From positions 1 to 23,826 of the IMG/VR virus record IMGVR_UViG_3300028559_000192: DNA of 23,826 nucleotides. One strand, given 5' to 3'. Shown piece after piece: positions 8,137-15,263 of this stretch. The position numbers and the translations under genes are program-made. Each line of letters begins with the position of its first letter. Position 1 is the stretch's first letter. Under the pieces are notes generated by a model. That model saw nothing but the letters and a program-made list of their open reading frames with translations. It made no database searches and was not told the origin of the DNA. Origin of the DNA: a virus.

Positions 8137-8826
8137 ATGATAGATATCAACCAAACACTAGACCTGGTAAAGCTCAAGTTTTATAACGAGTACATATATA
8201 CTGCCCACATATATGCTGAAGGCGACAGTCAATTTCATCAAAGTCTCACCAAACAAGTAGTAGAAACGTACATTGATCCACTGAATTTACCTAAGGATGC
8301 ACACATTCTTGATTTGGGATGTGGACCGGGTTATTTTCTTGACGAGATGAAAAGCAGAGAATACACTAATCTAACTGGGGTAACATTAAGTCCTGAAGAT
8401 GTCAACATCTGTGAGAGTAAAGGTCACACGATCAAAAAATATGATCTATCTTTCTTGCCACAAAAAGACGGGTACTATGACGAATCAGTTGATTTCATCT
8501 TCCTTCGTCACGCTCTTGAACATTCACCCTATCCTGTCTTCTCATTGATGGAATATAATCGTATTCTTAAGCAAGGTTCGAAGATTTACATCGAAGTTCC
8601 TGCTCCCGACTGTGAACGACAGCATGAGGAAAACCTAAATCACTATTCTATTCTCGGTTCAAACCAATTAGCAGCATTGCTACGCCGAACTGGATTCAAT
8701 ATCGATTTGTTCAACAACCTAGAGTTTGACCTTCATATCCCGACCGAAGATGGCGAAACTAAAAAGGTCACTGAAAAGTACTACTGTATAGTTGCTACTA
8801 AAGCAAGACCCCTAGATATTAAATAA
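8137..8826 (+). CDS. class I SAM-dependent methyltransferase
   Basis: 230 aa. SAM-binding motif I is ILDLGCGPGYF (about 57-67), with motif II around GVTLSPEDV and the motif-IV-like DFIFLRHALEHSPYP (119-133), as in the Methyltransf_11/UbiE-like group. The substrate is not evident. Its place between virion genes and 2.3 kb after the sugar genes would fit glycan or virion modification. The ATG at 8137 was chosen, preceded by AAGAAAGA; an in-frame TTG at 8101 is less likely. An intergenic gap of 169 nt lies upstream and a terminator hairpin lies directly downstream. Confidence 0.85.
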   Translation: MIDINQTLDLVKLKFYNEYIYTAHIYAEGDSQFHQSLTKQVVETYIDPLNLPKDAHILDLGCGPGYFLDEMKSREYTNLTGVTLSPEDVNICESKGHTIKKYDLSFLPQKDGYYDESVDFIFLRHALEHSPYPVFSLMEYNRILKQGSKIYIEVPAPDCERQHEENLNHYSILGSNQLAALLRRTGFNIDLFNNLEFDLHIPTEDGETKKVTEKYYCIVATKARPLDIK

Positions 8827-8829
8827 TAA

Positions 8830-8837
8830 GATAAATA
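8830..8837 (+). promoter_or_regulatory. late-promoter-like GATAAATA inside a terminator arm
   Basis: GATAAATA overlaps the left arm of the hairpin at 8834-8861. Predicted start (5 nt after the element) is near 8843, near the end of that arm, so an RNA started here would lack the hairpin. Confidence 0.5.
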
Positions 8838-8866
8838 CTCTCATAGAAATATGAGAGTATTTTTTT
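8834..8866 (+). terminator. Rho-independent terminator
   Basis: 11-bp stem AATACTCTCAT / ATGAGAGTATT with a 6-nt loop, followed by a run of seven T. It ends the methyltransferase transcript and stops one base before the next start codon. Confidence 0.85.
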
Positions 8867-9088
8867 ATGGCCGAGCCCGAACCATCGAATGTAGCGCCCT
8901 GGTATCTACGTAATATCAACCAAGCGTTAGAACTTAACGAAGATACCGGTCAGGTATTTGTTCGCACTGGGTTTACGGGTAACATCATCATTACTGGTAA
9001 CGTTAACATACCCGGCAACGTAGACGCACATATTTCAGAGATTGGCACATCCGGAAACTTAACGGTACTGTGGTTTATGCAGGGTTAA
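8867..9088 (+). CDS. fibre-like virion protein, possibly frame-disrupted (5' part)
   Basis: 73 aa. It opens with SNVAPWYLRNINQALELNED and continues with GNIIITGNVNIPGNVDAHIS, the repetitive beta-strand style of T4-like fibre and decoration proteins. The ribosome-binding site is GAGAG 9 nt upstream, inside the terminator arm. The frame ends after LWFMQG while a long open frame in the -1 phase takes over (next entry), so the two may be one gene split by a frameshift, natural or from sequencing error. Confidence 0.65.
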   Translation: MAEPEPSNVAPWYLRNINQALELNEDTGQVFVRTGFTGNIIITGNVNIPGNVDAHISEIGTSGNLTVLWFMQG

Positions 9089-9252
9089 CTAGTAGTCGTG
9101 ATGAAGTAGAAATTGGTGAAGATATAAAGAAAAGACTACAACTGTGGCGTTATGCTAACGGCACACCAAGCACTCTAACCCTTGCAGTTTCGTACACTGC
9201 GGGTAACGCAGATTTATTATATAAGTTTGGTTGGGAAGAACTTACAAACTAA
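9070..9252 (+). CDS. possible continuation of the fibre-like gene in the -1 frame
   Basis: 60 codons from GTG, overlapping the previous ORF by 19 nt in the -1 frame and open upstream to about 9007. It has no ribosome-binding site and no ATG. The encoded text (SSRDEVEIGEDIKKRLQLWR and on to FGWEELTN) looks like a genuine protein rather than an out-of-frame shadow. Read across the junction the product would be about 130 aa. Whether it is a separate gene, a ribosomal frameshift product or the 3' half of a broken gene is open. Confidence 0.45.
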   Translation: MVYAGLTSSRDEVEIGEDIKKRLQLWRYANGTPSTLTLAVSYTAGNADLLYKFGWEELTN

Positions 9253-9255
9253 ATA
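9248..9255 (+). promoter_or_regulatory. late-promoter-like ACTAAATA, N5 before terminase ATG
   Basis: ACTAAATA-ctagt-ATG. Exactly 5 nt to the terminase start at 9261, with no ribosome-binding site at usual distance; a leaderless late mRNA is predicted by T4 geometry. Confidence 0.6.
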
Positions 9256-9260
9256 CTAGT

Positions 9261-9929
9261 ATGGCAACAGTATCCACCTTAATCAAGGACCCCTACAAGA
9301 AAACGGTGTTCAAAAATCAACAGCAACTCGATGAGTTCCTCAAGTGCTGTGACCTAGACTCTGGTTATCTGTATTTCATGGATAACTTCTTCTACATTCA
9401 GCATCCTACTAAAGGATCAATGATGTACCATCCTTGGGAATACCAAGAACGATTGATTGAAACCTATCACAACTATCGTTTTAGTATTAGTCTCATGCCG
9501 AGACAAACCGGTAAAAGTACCAGTGCAGCCGGCTATCTACTATGGTATGCTATGTTCATTCCAGATTCAACTATTCTTATAGCTGCACACAAATATGCCG
9601 GTGCACAAGAAATCATGCAGCGTGTTCGCTATGCATATGAAAATTGCCCCGATCACATCAAAGCAGGAGTGACTACTTATAATAAAGGTTCAATAGACTT
9701 CGAGAATGGATCAAGAATCTTGAGTGCAACCACCACTGAAAATACCGGACGTGGTATGAGTATTTCATTACTTTATTGTTTAGACGGTGATACAACTACA
9801 GTAAGAATTAGAAACAAGAATACATTATTAGAAGAAGATATCACGCTAAAAAACCTATATACAAGAATGTATAATCCTGAAAATGTCCTCAATGACGAGT
9901 TTGGGTTTGTAGATAAAAAAGATAAATAA
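9261..9929 (+). CDS. large terminase subunit, N-terminal extein plus short IntN of a split intein
   Basis: 222 aa. Residues 1-172 are the first part of the DNA-packaging ATPase (gp17/TerL), with Walker A MPRQTGKST and the coupling-type region up to GRGMSISLLY. At that point, just before the Walker B acidic residues, the frame runs into CLDGDTTTVR, the N-terminal block of an intein starting with Cys (9777). The intein part is only 50 aa and ends at a stop that lies inside the late-promoter-like element of the next gene. Alone this protein cannot be an ATPase; trans-splicing with the product of 10833-12194 would rebuild SLLY-CDEFAFV. The ATG at 9261 was chosen for the TAAATA-N5 context and because family members start near there. 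Confidence 0.92.
   Translation: MATVSTLIKDPYKKTVFKNQQQLDEFLKCCDLDSGYLYFMDNFFYIQHPTKGSMMYHPWEYQERLIETYHNYRFSISLMPRQTGKSTSAAGYLLWYAMFIPDSTILIAAHKYAGAQEIMQRVRYAYENCPDHIKAGVTTYNKGSIDFENGSRILSATTTENTGRGMSISLLYCLDGDTTTVRIRNKNTLLEEDITLKNLYTRMYNPENVLNDEFGFVDKKDK
9777..9926 (+). other. IntN: N-terminal half of an atypically split intein (50 aa)
   Basis: Begins with Cys1 in CLDGDTTTVR and carries block A plus a DITLKNLYTRMY segment, then ends. Block B (TxxH) is not here but in the other half. Canonical split inteins have an IntN of about 100 aa holding both blocks, so the break point is unusual and resembles the AceL-TerL type, also found in terminases. Confidence 0.85.
9921..9928 (+). promoter_or_regulatory. 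late-promoter-like GATAAATA, N5 before endonuclease ATG
   Basis: GATAAATA-aatct-ATG. The element contains the first two bases of the TAA stop of the terminase N-half, and lies exactly 5 nt before the endonuclease start. Confidence 0.55.
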
Positions 9930-9933
9930 ATCT

Positions 9934-10866
9934 ATGAATACTAAAATAGAAGAATTTATCCGAAGGTCGAAATACCGAAACGCGCATTTATATGATGATA
10001 CCTTAGGAGAAGGCTATGATTATGTAATTTGCCCTGTTTCCAACGCCCGCATGAGTATGATTAAATCCTCATATATTGAGCGTATATTGGGAATGACAGT
10101 AGAAGAGTATGATGCGAAGTACCCCGGAGTTAAAAAGATAGCGCAAAAAAGAAAAGCTAATATAAGTGCAGGTCTTAAACAATTAGACCCGGATACCGGA
10201 AAAACAAAATACGAATTATCACAAGACAAAGCAAGAGCTAAGTTGGAATCTATTGGCCCAGACGGACTTACTGGATACGAGCGCAAAGGTTTACAAACAC
10301 GCGCAACTCATATGGCTAACATTGATGAATCAGGGCGCAACGGGTACCAGCGTCAAGCCTATAATAGAGTTACTACTGTTTTAGAAAATGGATTAACCGT
10401 AGAACAGAATGCTCATATAAAACTTAGACAAACCCTTTTAAAGCAGGGAATAACCAGAGTAGTAGGCGCAAGCAGAATATCAAAGAAAATATTGAAACCA
10501 ATATTATATTACCTAGACGAACACCAAATTAAGTATTATTTTGATAAAACTGAATATGCTATCAACGACGGTGAAGGCAACTATTACTATTACGATCTTA
10601 CTATTCCGAATTTTAATATGGTAATAGAATACCAGTCTAATGCATGGCATGCCGATCCGTGCATTACTGAAGATGCATGGAATAAATGGAAAACTCCGAA
10701 AGGACCGGTAAGAAATGCGGATCAGGTTTTAGCACGAGATTATAAAAAAGCTAAAGCCATATATGAACAGCGGGGGTTCCGTACGTATTTTGTATGGGAA
10801 AACACTCAACAACAGGATATAGAAACTTTATTATGTTTGCTGAAAACACTGAATACGAAATATTAA
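9934..10866 (+). CDS. free-standing homing endonuclease, Vsr-like/EDxHD type
   Basis: 310 aa, lying between the two intein halves. The N-terminal part has a DNA-recognition look: YDYVICPVSNARM with LGMTVEEYDAKYP, then Gly/Arg helical repeats around 110-145. The C-terminal 110 aa resemble Vsr/very-short-patch-repair-like nucleases: YYYYDLTIP (D221), VIEYQSNAWHAD (E232, H239, D241), ARDYKKAKA (D269, K271) and GFRTYFVWE. This family is known from 'fractured genes', where it sits between split-intein gene halves and cuts intein-free alleles so that the arrangement spreads. Its 3' end overlaps the next start by 34 nt. Exact subfamily and target not determined. Confidence 0.85.
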   Translation: MNTKIEEFIRRSKYRNAHLYDDTLGEGYDYVICPVSNARMSMIKSSYIERILGMTVEEYDAKYPGVKKIAQKRKANISAGLKQLDPDTGKTKYELSQDKARAKLESIGPDGLTGYERKGLQTRATHMANIDESGRNGYQRQAYNRVTTVLENGLTVEQNAHIKLRQTLLKQGITRVVGASRISKKILKPILYYLDEHQIKYYFDKTEYAINDGEGNYYYYDLTIPNFNMVIEYQSNAWHADPCITEDAWNKWKTPKGPVRNADQVLARDYKKAKAIYEQRGFRTYFVWENTQQQDIETLLCLLKTLNTKY

Positions 10867-11162
10867 CACCCTCAGGGTGGAAAGACTTTAAAGGAATAAC
10901 CTTTTCAGGAAAAAAGACCACGTATAAAATTACTCTAACGAATGGTAAAACAGTTGATGCTACTGAGGCACATTTCTTTTTTAATGGTAAAAATAAAATA
11001 CCGGTAAAAGAGTTAAATGTTTCGGACTATATTGATACTGTGGATGGACTTGAACAAATTATCGGCATAAACGAACAAGAACAAACTGAAGTATATGATA
11101 TCATAGAAGTAGAAGATGAACTACATAGATTTTTAGTAAATGACGGTATTATAACAAAAAAT
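10833..11162 (+). other. IntC: C-terminal half of the split intein (110 aa)
   Basis: Holds NTEYEILTPSGWKDFKGI, block B with T-x-x-H in VDATEAHFFF, block F in VYDIIEVEDELHRFLVN and block G in GIITKN, followed by Cys+1. The penultimate residue is Lys where most inteins have His. No endonuclease domain is present in the usual place between blocks B and F. Confidence 0.87.
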
Positions 11163-12194
11163 TGCGATGAATTTGCGTTCGTCCGCCCTTCAATCGCTAA
11201 AGAATTTTGGACTTCTATCACACCCACGCTAGCAACTGGTGGTAAGGCGATCATCACATCAACCCCGAACTCAGACGAAGATCAGTTTGCTCTAATCTGG
11301 AAGATGGCTAACAAGACTGAAGATGAGTTTGGCAACACGACAGAAGTAGGGGTCAACGGCTTTAGAGCATATAGAGCATATTGGCACGAACATCCTGAAC
11401 GTGATGAGAAGTGGGCAGAACAAATGCGTGCCCAGCTCGGTGATGATCGTTTCAACCGAGAGATAAATTGCGAATTTATTATTGCGGACGAGACTCTGAT
11501 AAATCCAAACACACTGATCATGCTTGAGGGTGTTGAGCCTATCAACCGAATGGGTCAGGTCCGCTGGTATAAAAAGCCCGAGAAGGGTAGGTTATACGTA
11601 GTTGCGCTGGATCCTTCCTTAGGTACCGGAGGCGATCCTGCTGCTATTCAAATATTTGAAGCAAGTACTACTACGCAGATAGGTGAGTGGAAGCACAACA
11701 AGACTGATATCCCCAGTCAGATTAAGTTACTTGCTGAGATTTGTAAGTACATCGCAGAACAGACTTTGGAACCAAATAATATATATTACTCAATTGAAAA
11801 TAATGGTATCGGTCAAGCTGCGATTGTTTCATTGAACGAGTATGGTGAATCAAATATATCCGGTATCTTTATTAGTGAGCCAGGTAAAGGTAGAAGAGGA
11901 TTCACTACCACTAACAAACCTAAACTTGCCGCGTGTGCTAAATTCAAAACACTGCTAGAATCAAAGAAGATGTCTATTCATAGCCGATCACTCATCAGTG
12001 AACTTAAAGCGTTTGTAGCTTCTGGTGGAAGCTATGCGGCTAAAGTAGGAGACCATGACGATTTGATAATGGCTTCACTATTAGCAGTTAGAATTATGAC
12101 ACAACTAGCGGATTATCACGGTGACTTAGAGAGCCAAATTCGTGACCATGATGACATTATCCTGCCTTTACCTTTCTTTGCAGTCATTTCTTAA
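10833..12194 (+). CDS. IntC plus C-terminal extein of the large terminase
   Basis: 453 aa. Residues 1-110 are the C-terminal intein half; from Cys111 (base 11163) the terminase resumes with CDEFAFVRPS, giving the catalytic Asp-Glu of Walker B. The coupling region (AIITSTPNSD) follows, then the RNase-H-like nuclease with acidic residues in ALDPSLGTGGD, IENNG and GDHDDLIMASLLA, which cuts the concatemer during headful packaging. Rebuilt TerL would be 172 + 343 = 515 aa. The ATG at 10833 lies within the endonuclease gene and has no clear ribosome-binding site; an in-frame ATG at 10794 would add 13 unrelated residues. The 3' end overlaps a minus-strand gene by 11 bp. Confidence 0.92.
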   Translation: MFAENTEYEILTPSGWKDFKGITFSGKKTTYKITLTNGKTVDATEAHFFFNGKNKIPVKELNVSDYIDTVDGLEQIIGINEQEQTEVYDIIEVEDELHRFLVNDGIITKNCDEFAFVRPSIAKEFWTSITPTLATGGKAIITSTPNSDEDQFALIWKMANKTEDEFGNTTEVGVNGFRAYRAYWHEHPERDEKWAEQMRAQLGDDRFNREINCEFIIADETLINPNTLIMLEGVEPINRMGQVRWYKKPEKGRLYVVALDPSLGTGGDPAAIQIFEASTTTQIGEWKHNKTDIPSQIKLLAEICKYIAEQTLEPNNIYYSIENNGIGQAAIVSLNEYGESNISGIFISEPGKGRRGFTTTNKPKLAACAKFKTLLESKKMSIHSRSLISELKAFVASGGSYAAKVGDHDDLIMASLLAVRIMTQLADYHGDLESQIRDHDDIILPLPFFAVIS

Positions 12195-12354
12195 ACTTAC
12201 ACTTATCACCGTGGTATTTCTTGTAGTTACTGATACCCATTGTTTGTTCGCAATGTGGACAGGTCGTCATAATTTGCGTTGGTCGGGTACGGTTAGCTAA
12301 TCGTTTCATGGGATTGTGGTTTACATCTTTCTTCCCAAAAGTTGTGCTTGTCAT
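12184..12354 (-). CDS. small zinc-finger-like protein
   Basis: 56 aa on the minus strand. The C-terminal half TCPHCEQTMGISNYKKYHGD plus KCKFKK is a C-x2-C...H...C motif, a pattern common at the end of phage GIY-YIG and other homing endonucleases; the N-terminal part is basic. It may be an independent regulator or the remnant of such an endonuclease near the invaded terminase. Its stop overlaps the terminase stop by 11 bp (convergent). No clear ribosome-binding site. On the minus strand a TATAAT about 50 nt upstream might be a -10 box. Confidence 0.6.
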   Translation of the reverse strand: MTSTTFGKKDVNHNPMKRLANRTRPTQIMTTCPHCEQTMGISNYKKYHGDKCKFKK

Positions 12355-12508
12355 TATTTACCAGCAGCTGGCTTTCTTCTGATCTTCAAACAGTAGATTA
12401 TACTGCGGTTATTAATTGAATAAATAGTCATAGCTAATACTTTTTCAAAGCACTAGCCGAATTGTTGAGTGTCGATCTGGTGCTCGCAACATTATTTATC
12501 ACGGGAAG

Positions 12509-12516
12509 ACTAAATA
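12509..12516 (+). promoter_or_regulatory. late-promoter-like ACTAAATA, N5 before virion-gene ATG
   Basis: ACTAAATA-gtatt-ATG, exactly 5 nt to the start at 12522. Sequence from 12355 to 12508 otherwise holds only another AATAAATA at 12419-12426 without a nearby start. Confidence 0.6.
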
Positions 12517-12521
12517 GTATT

Positions 12522-14057
12522 ATGGCACGCGATACCGAAAGCTTCAACAATGAACTTTATAACCTCTTAAAAGTTAGAGGTTATACTCCTGTTCCGCTTA
12601 ATAGTCAGAATAAACGGGTTCGAGTTTCACAGGAAGCCGATGTTATAGAATTTACTTTTAAGAAAGATGGCACAGACTATGGTAAAGTTTGGGTCAGCCT
12701 TGATGATTCTAGTAAAGTTATCGTATATTATGACGATGAGCAAGCTGACAGTCCTGACAACATTACTCCGGGAGTAGAATATGATGATACTTGGGAGGGA
12801 TTTTTAAAACATTTGAAGAACTGGGCGCAACGCAGACAACTTGACTTCGAACTATCTAACAAAGATCAATTGGGGGATCGCATGAGACAACGGGAGCATC
12901 TCAAGGTGAAAGAGCGAGTAGCAGAAGGATATCATTCAATGGGTAGGGCTAGAAGTTACAACGACGCCGTACCGAATGTAAAGATCGTTCTTCAACACAA
13001 TCGTAACATCGAAGAAGGCGAACAGCGTTATCGTAACGTAGCGAAAATATACCTTGAAAATATACACGGAGAACGCTTTTTAGCTCCCACTACTAAGCCA
13101 GGGGTGGCACAAGTCTATGCTCGTCATGTTGCTGAGGGCGGAGTTCCTAACGATGATCGATGGAACCATATCAAAAAGTTGTGCGAAGAATATAATAAGA
13201 TGGCTGGATTTGTTCGCGCAACACGCAACGGCGAGTTTACTGAATCAACGCAGAAACTAGTTCTAGAAGGTATCAATCACTATAATAAACTACGTGAATC
13301 GTTAGGCAAGATGCGTGGACATCGCGGCTATAATGCTTATTTCGAATCATGGTCGCCTCCTCTCATGGAAGATGAGAATGACGACACTATCAATGAATTA
13401 TTCGTGCAGGAAACCATGGATCCTCGGATAGAATCGGTTATGCCAATCCTCTCTCGCCTTCGGAAGAACATAGCAGAAATGAATGAAGTTAATATGCTCG
13501 AAAACTGGGCTGATAATGTTATCAGCGAGAAGTTAGAGCTTGATGAAGCTCTCGAGCCTTGGATGGGTAAGGATATTGACAAGCCTGCACACCTTCGCAA
13601 GAAAGAACATGAAGACAACAAGAGAGACGCTAATCCTCCTAAGGCTCTGCGTAGAGTCAAAAACGAACCGCACAAAGATGAGATAGAGGAAAGCAATCTA
13701 GCATTATTATTCACAAAAGAATCAGATTCTTCGATAATTAGCCAACTGCGCAAGATCGCTGACGAAGGAACAACTGGTTCGATTGAGTTAGAAGACGGCA
13801 CACACAAGTTTAGTAAATCTATGGCTGAAAAAATATTGAAATTATATGATAAAACGCCTGATTATGATAAAGAAAAAATTACAAAATTACTTAAGACTAC
13901 GAATGGTGTGAAAAAAATCATTGATTTTGTGTCGGACAAGACTGACGATGATGACACGTCTACTGATGATACCCCGATAGGCCGGGCAAAGCATACTACA
14001 AAGAAAAAAATAAAGACTTCACGTTTGGCTAAGTTACTTGGAGTGGATGAATCTTAA
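12522..14057 (+). CDS. virion structural protein (511 aa)
   Basis: Recognisable as a conserved structural protein of T4-like marine phages by RYRNVAKIYLEN, GERFLAPTTKPG, VYARHVAEGG, MAGFVRATRNGEF and MRGHRGYNAYFESW, and by the DPRIESVMPILSRL segment. The C-terminal third is charged and low in complexity, ending in a basic stretch (TTKKKIKTSRLAKLL). The precise location in the particle is not known to me. The ATG at 12522 is preferred to an upstream in-frame TTG because of the TAAATA-N5-ATG context. Placement directly after terminase fits a late gene. Confidence 0.82.
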   Translation: MARDTESFNNELYNLLKVRGYTPVPLNSQNKRVRVSQEADVIEFTFKKDGTDYGKVWVSLDDSSKVIVYYDDEQADSPDNITPGVEYDDTWEGFLKHLKNWAQRRQLDFELSNKDQLGDRMRQREHLKVKERVAEGYHSMGRARSYNDAVPNVKIVLQHNRNIEEGEQRYRNVAKIYLENIHGERFLAPTTKPGVAQVYARHVAEGGVPNDDRWNHIKKLCEEYNKMAGFVRATRNGEFTESTQKLVLEGINHYNKLRESLGKMRGHRGYNAYFESWSPPLMEDENDDTINELFVQETMDPRIESVMPILSRLRKNIAEMNEVNMLENWADNVISEKLELDEALEPWMGKDIDKPAHLRKKEHEDNKRDANPPKALRRVKNEPHKDEIEESNLALLFTKESDSSIISQLRKIADEGTTGSIELEDGTHKFSKSMAEKILKLYDKTPDYDKEKITKLLKTTNGVKKIIDFVSDKTDDDDTSTDDTPIGRAKHTTKKKIKTSRLAKLLGVDES

Positions 14058-14094
14058 ACTATTTTATTAATTACCCATTACTGGCATAAATATA

Positions 14095-14123
14095 TTGACA
14101 CAGGGTTTGATATCTAGTATATT
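14095..14123 (+). promoter_or_regulatory. sigma70-type promoter for the gp32 gene
   Basis: TTGACA (14095-14100), 17-bp spacer, TATATT (14118-14123). About 85 nt of leader follow before the ATG, in which T4-like autogenous control of gp32 could act. CATAAATA (14085-14092) lies just upstream. Confidence 0.8.
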
Positions 14124-14210
14124 AAACACTGTGGTAGTTGTCTCCGACAGCAAACATAAATCACATACTAAAGCTCAACATATAGCACATTTTAATAGGA
14201 GAAAAACAAA

Positions 14211-15209
14211 ATGGCAAGTCTAGCAGAAATCCGCGCGCATATTACAGCAGCAGAAAACAAGAACCAAAATAAAGGTTCAAACACACAATCAGATAACGCA
14301 ATTTATCCTCATTGGAACATCGATGAAGGTACTACTGCTACAGTCCGATTCCTTCCAGATGCTGATCCAAACAACACGTTCTTTTGGATCGAACGTCAGG
14401 TCATCAAGCTTCCATTTAATGGTGTCAAGGGTGACAATACCATGAAGAACGTCACGGTTCAAGTGCCGTGTGTAGAAATGTACGGCGATAACTGTCCTAT
14501 TCTAGCAGAAGTTCGTCCGTGGTACAAGGATGAGTCTCTCAAGGAACTGGCTAATAAGTATTGGAAGAAGCGTTCTTACATTTATCAGGGTTTTGTTAGG
14601 CAAAACCCAATCGGCGATGACGTGACCCCAACTAACCCTATTCGTCGATTTGTCGTTACTTCGCAGATTCAAACGATCATTAAGGCATCGTTGATGGATC
14701 CTGAGATGGAAGAGTTGCCAACTGATTACATCAGGGGACTTGATTTCAATGTCCGTAAGACCCCCGGTAAGGGAGGGTTTGCAGAGTATACCACGTCAAG
14801 TTGGGCCCGCAAAGAAACTCCGTTGACCGAAGCTGAAATGGCTGCGATTGATGCGCATAGGCTGTATAGCCTTGCTGACTTCCTACCAAAGAAGCCGAGT
14901 GAAGCAGAACTTCGCATCATCAAAGAAATGTTCGAAGCATCTGTCGACGGTAGACCGTACGACACTGAAAAGTGGGGCGCATATTATCGTCCATATGGTG
15001 TCGAGGCCCCTTCGGGTGCTGGTGCGACAAAACAATCGGTGACTACTGGAACTAGCACCCCCGCAACAGTATCTTCCCCGAAGTTCAACGACGTAGATGA
15101 TGCTCCCCCGTTTGAAGTAAATGATTCGGCATCTAGTCCTCAGAAGTCTCAATCGTCAAGTGATAAGGCACAGGACATCTTGAAGATGATCCGCGCTCGC
15201 CAGATGTAA
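14211..15209 (+). CDS. 32: gp32-like single-stranded DNA-binding protein
   Basis: Coats ssDNA during replication and recombination and works with UvsX/UvsY encoded just downstream. 332 aa; T4 gp32 is about 300. The core is recognisable in YPHWNIDEGTTATVRFLPD, FFWIERQVIKLPFNGVKG and VPCVEMYGDNCPI. Only two cysteines (C87, C95) are seen in that region, whereas the T4 zinc site uses one His and three Cys, so zinc binding may be altered. An acidic Ser-rich linker (about 295-315) precedes a C-terminal AQDILKMIRARQ tail, matching the regulatory tail of the family. The start follows ATAGGAG; a sigma70-type promoter lies about 90 nt upstream. Confidence 0.93.
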   Translation: MASLAEIRAHITAAENKNQNKGSNTQSDNAIYPHWNIDEGTTATVRFLPDADPNNTFFWIERQVIKLPFNGVKGDNTMKNVTVQVPCVEMYGDNCPILAEVRPWYKDESLKELANKYWKKRSYIYQGFVRQNPIGDDVTPTNPIRRFVVTSQIQTIIKASLMDPEMEELPTDYIRGLDFNVRKTPGKGGFAEYTTSSWARKETPLTEAEMAAIDAHRLYSLADFLPKKPSEAELRIIKEMFEASVDGRPYDTEKWGAYYRPYGVEAPSGAGATKQSVTTGTSTPATVSSPKFNDVDDAPPFEVNDSASSPQKSQSSSDKAQDILKMIRARQM

Positions 15210-15217
15210 GGTGACTA

Positions 15218-15246
15218 TTTAGGCGGAGGCATTGCCTCCCCCTAAA
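15218..15246 (+). terminator. hairpin after the gp32 gene
   Basis: TTTAGG-c-GGAGGC, loop ATT, GCCTCC-c-CCTAAA: 12 bp with one C/C mismatch. No T-run follows, so it may be an attenuator, a partial terminator or an mRNA-stability element rather than a full terminator. Confidence 0.6.
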
Positions 15247-15263
15247 TGATAAAGGAAACATCA

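Noticed and set aside
12419-12426. AATAAATA as a further late promoter
   Set aside because: No start codon or ribosome-binding site follows within a useful distance; the next ATG has its own element.
13337-13807. Ser-rich minus-strand open frame inside the virion gene
   Set aside because: Composition is typical of an antisense shadow of a charged plus-strand protein; no start signal.
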